Assembly (NCBI GenBank): GCA_029961685.1
Contig: JARWKL010000005.1
Span: 11,436,164-11,500,163 of the forward strand
DNA: 64,000 nt
Source of the DNA: Aristolochia californica
Lineage: Eukaryota > Streptophyta > Magnoliopsida > Piperales > Aristolochiaceae
Reading direction: 5' to 3'
Both the position numbers and the translations under genes were made by a program. Below, one piece after another: positions 62,201 to 64,000 of the stretch. The notes below the pieces were generated by a model that saw only the letters and a list, made by a program, of their open reading frames with translations, made no database searches and had not been told where the DNA came from. Positions within the stretch are counted from its first letter, which is position 1. Each line of letters begins with the position of its first letter.

Positions 62201-62470
62201 CAAGAGGAAATCCTCTTTTATGTTTCCTCAATCTTCCCAGGGTTCCTGTCCTTAACCTTAACATTGAGCCAACTGACTCCATAAAACCTTTTCCACCAGG
62301 TCTTCCACCTTTCAAGATTTTGATCTCCGTAAACACATCATCAACTTTTTCAAAGCGATACACAATTAGAATTTTATCCTCCCCAGAAGCTTGAAGCTTC
62401 ACAATTGCAAGGTGTCGTGTCTATAGTACATGTTCCATTGCCGTTTGTGTCTGAACAAGAAAATCCCTCT
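62200..62470 (-). other. Junction segment of unknown origin
   Basis: A 114-codon minus frame (62402-62058) covers it: 'DKILIVYRFEKVDDVFTEIK', then Gly/Arg-rich sequence. No family was recognised; it may be host gene 3' sequence or decayed gypsy. Confidence 0.35.
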
Positions 62471-63077
62471 CTTGCAGGGGGGCTTCACAAGGTCAATATC
62501 ACTTTTTATTTGGAATTGTAAGTTACTTCCAATCCCCTCACCAAAGACCGACCACCTTCCCACAGATGTTACCTTTGCTTCTGTTGAAGTCCCAAGCATG
62601 CTGTCAGGAGCAACTAGAAGAACCTTAACATAACCCTTAGAGTGGTCTACCAAATGAATTCCATCTGCAACGATTTTAGTATTCCATATTCTTTCAATTG
62701 ACCTTCCATTCCTTGATAAGGAACGAATGATTCAAAAATAGAAGTCAATTCATGACTCCGCTTCTGTACTTCTGAACTAGGGACCTTTTTCATCCTAGCA
62801 GCTGGTGTTCCAGATCTAGGATAGAACTGTGAAATGTGAACTAGTGGAAACTTGTATTCCTTGATCAGATTGATAGTTTGAGTAAAATCTTCGTCTACTT
62901 CTCCTAGAAAACCACAAATTATATTAGTTGCAATCTGCATCCCAGGTACAAGTTGATATAGTGTGTCTACCACAGTTTTGAACTTGCTTACAGTGTATTC
63001 CCTATTCATTGCACTCAGAACCGAATCACTCCCCGACTGCACCAGCACATGCAAAAATGAATAGACACATGGATGTA
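62470..63077 (-). pseudogene. CDKAL1: CDKAL1-type tRNA methylthiotransferase fragment
   Basis: The family uses a radical SAM mechanism to add a methylthio group to t6A37 in tRNA. On the minus strand, after an intron-like acceptor (ttactaatattttag, ending at 63078), the frame reads 'HPCVYSFLHVLVQSGSDSVL', 'NREYTVSKFKTVVDTLYQLV', 'GMQIATNIICGFLGEVDEDF', 'VHISQFYPRSGTPAARMKKV' and 'ELTSIFESFVPYQGMEGQ'. A one-base shift follows, then 'ERIWNTKIVADGIHLVDHSK', 'GYVKVLLVAPDSMLGTS' and 'AKVTSVGRWSVFGE' (TRAM domain). The Cys-cluster half is absent. The frameshift makes it a pseudogene. It is joined to gypsy L sequence downstream. Confidence 0.88.
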
Positions 63078-63232
63078 CTAAAATATTAGTAATTTATTTC
63101 AAGTGCACAAGAAGAAAAACGAGAATTACTCATTCCAATGCTAAGCATGGTACTTTTATCTTAAGGAAGCTCCACAACAATTGCATTTAACAAAATGGGA
63201 TGATGAAGTCCAATGTCACGGCCATAGGCATT
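63078..63232 (-). other. Probable intron remnant of the CDKAL1-type fragment
   Basis: T-rich on the minus strand, with a branch-site-like 'ttactaat' 15 bases before the acceptor. It indicates that the fragment came from genomic DNA, not from spliced RNA. It is cut at 63233 by the next LTR. Confidence 0.5.
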
Positions 63233-64000
63233 TGTTATGCACGTAATAAAATTATTATTTTAATATTTTTTCTTTAATTTACTTTATTTTATTTCAGTTA
63301 AATAATTAATAGGCCATAGGGGCATTTTTGGAATATTTAATTTATAGGGGTATTTTTGTAATATTTTATCTTAAGCCTTGTAAGGGTGAACCCTATTTAA
63401 GGGGTAAGAGTAATGAGAAAGGCAAACATTGATTTAAGTTAAACAGGGTTTTGAGTTCTCCTCAACGAGCTCAGGAGTGTACGTTATCTTTAACGAACCT
63501 AGGGTTTTCAAGCTTCCCTTTAGCTTGATTTTCGTCTTTCTCTTCTTCCTCCCTACGAATCTATGTGTTAGATCCAGGACCATAACAACTGGTATCAGAG
63601 CGGGAACACAATGATCCATTCTATATCCCAAGAAAAATAGATTACTATGTGTGAGGAATTGGAAGAAATACGTGCATGGTGTGCATCTTAAATTAAAATT
63701 TCTACAAGGGAGAAACTTACTGCCGCAGAAAAGAAGGTCATACGACCTAAATTCTCCAAGCACAAAAAAATTCACAGAATGAGAGGCAGCAAACGTTGTC
63801 TTGGACGAACAGAAGGGCCAAGGGCCAGAAAATTTTACCGTCTTTGAGCACGAAATAAGCACTGAACGAGAGGCAGCATATGCTATCTCAGACGGGCAGA
63901 AGGGCCAAGGGCCAAAAAATTTCAATATTTCAGAGCAGGGAAGTCCAACGACTGGCCAAACAAAATTAAATTCGAGATCATGGAAATCAGACGGCGATGA
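63233..64000 (+). mobile_element. Second gypsy C-family element (5' end only)
   Basis: LTR 63233-63587 (355 bases, TGTTATGCACGT to CCATAACA), primer site TGGTATCAGAGC at 63590-63601, then a decayed leader/gag region. It parallels gypsy C: 'gagaaacttactgcc', 'aggtcatacgacctaaa', 'gccaagggccagaaa' and 'gatcatggaaatcagacg' all have counterparts at 35970-36210. Here the segment 'aagggccaagggcca' is duplicated. The window ends before the region where captured genes would lie. Confidence 0.88.

Noticed and set aside
1..64000. tRNA, rRNA and CRISPR arrays
   Set aside because: No cloverleaf, rRNA-like block or regularly spaced repeat-spacer array was seen. Short matches to initiator tRNA are retroelement primer sites.

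Overview
The window is nuclear DNA of a flowering plant, probably a eudicot. It consists almost entirely of nested retroelements: Ty3/gypsy and Ty1/copia LTR retrotransposons with TG...CA ends and tRNA-iMet primer sites (TGGTATCAGAGC), a large non-autonomous LTR family, and an old endogenous pararetrovirus (Caulimoviridae). No intact host gene is visible. Host coding sequence is limited to a few exon-sized pieces in the first 9 kb and to gene fragments inside or beside retrotransposons. I cannot name the species.

Layout. 1-9.9 kb: a partial LTR, copia gag remnants, an organelle-like stretch, a 740 bp foldback element, a gypsy gag with its LTR, and two short host-like exons. 9.9-28.0 kb: one caulimovirid copy on the minus strand, about 8.7 kb in total, cut by gypsy A (12837-19986, itself carrying the non-coding LARD-1 at 15635-18411) and by truncated gypsy B (22270-~24560). 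A small inverted viral piece lies at 27.3-28.0 kb. 28.1-34.8 kb: two copia gag remnants and a sirevirus-like remnant. 34760-47629: nearly complete copia D on the minus strand with a perfect CTTGG target duplication. Its 3' LTR is interrupted by gypsy C (35308-42319), which in turn contains LARD-2 (36953-39602).

47.6-61.6 kb: one gypsy element (halves E and H) had inserted into a copia element (J). An inversion then put the two halves of each in opposite orientation. The two LTR outer flanks still carry the same target duplication, TAAGT at 49053 and its complement ACTTA at 60585. Gypsy F lies in the inverted segment and gypsy G (56382-59512) is nested in H. 61.6-64 kb: gypsy L, joined to a piece of a CDKAL1-type tRNA methylthiotransferase gene, then the 5' end of a second member of the gypsy C family.

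The most interesting object is gypsy C. Between its own LTRs, primer site and gypsy 3' tail it carries no pol genes. It carries pieces of at least three unrelated host genes: poly(A)-binding protein, a family 3 glycoside hydrolase and nucleosome assembly protein 1, then poly(A)-binding protein again. Some are fused in frame. It is a composite gene-capturing LTR retrotransposon, later broken by LARD-2. Nearly all coding regions here carry stops, frameshifts or lost catalytic residues, so the locus is a fossil record of serial insertions rather than a set of working genes.
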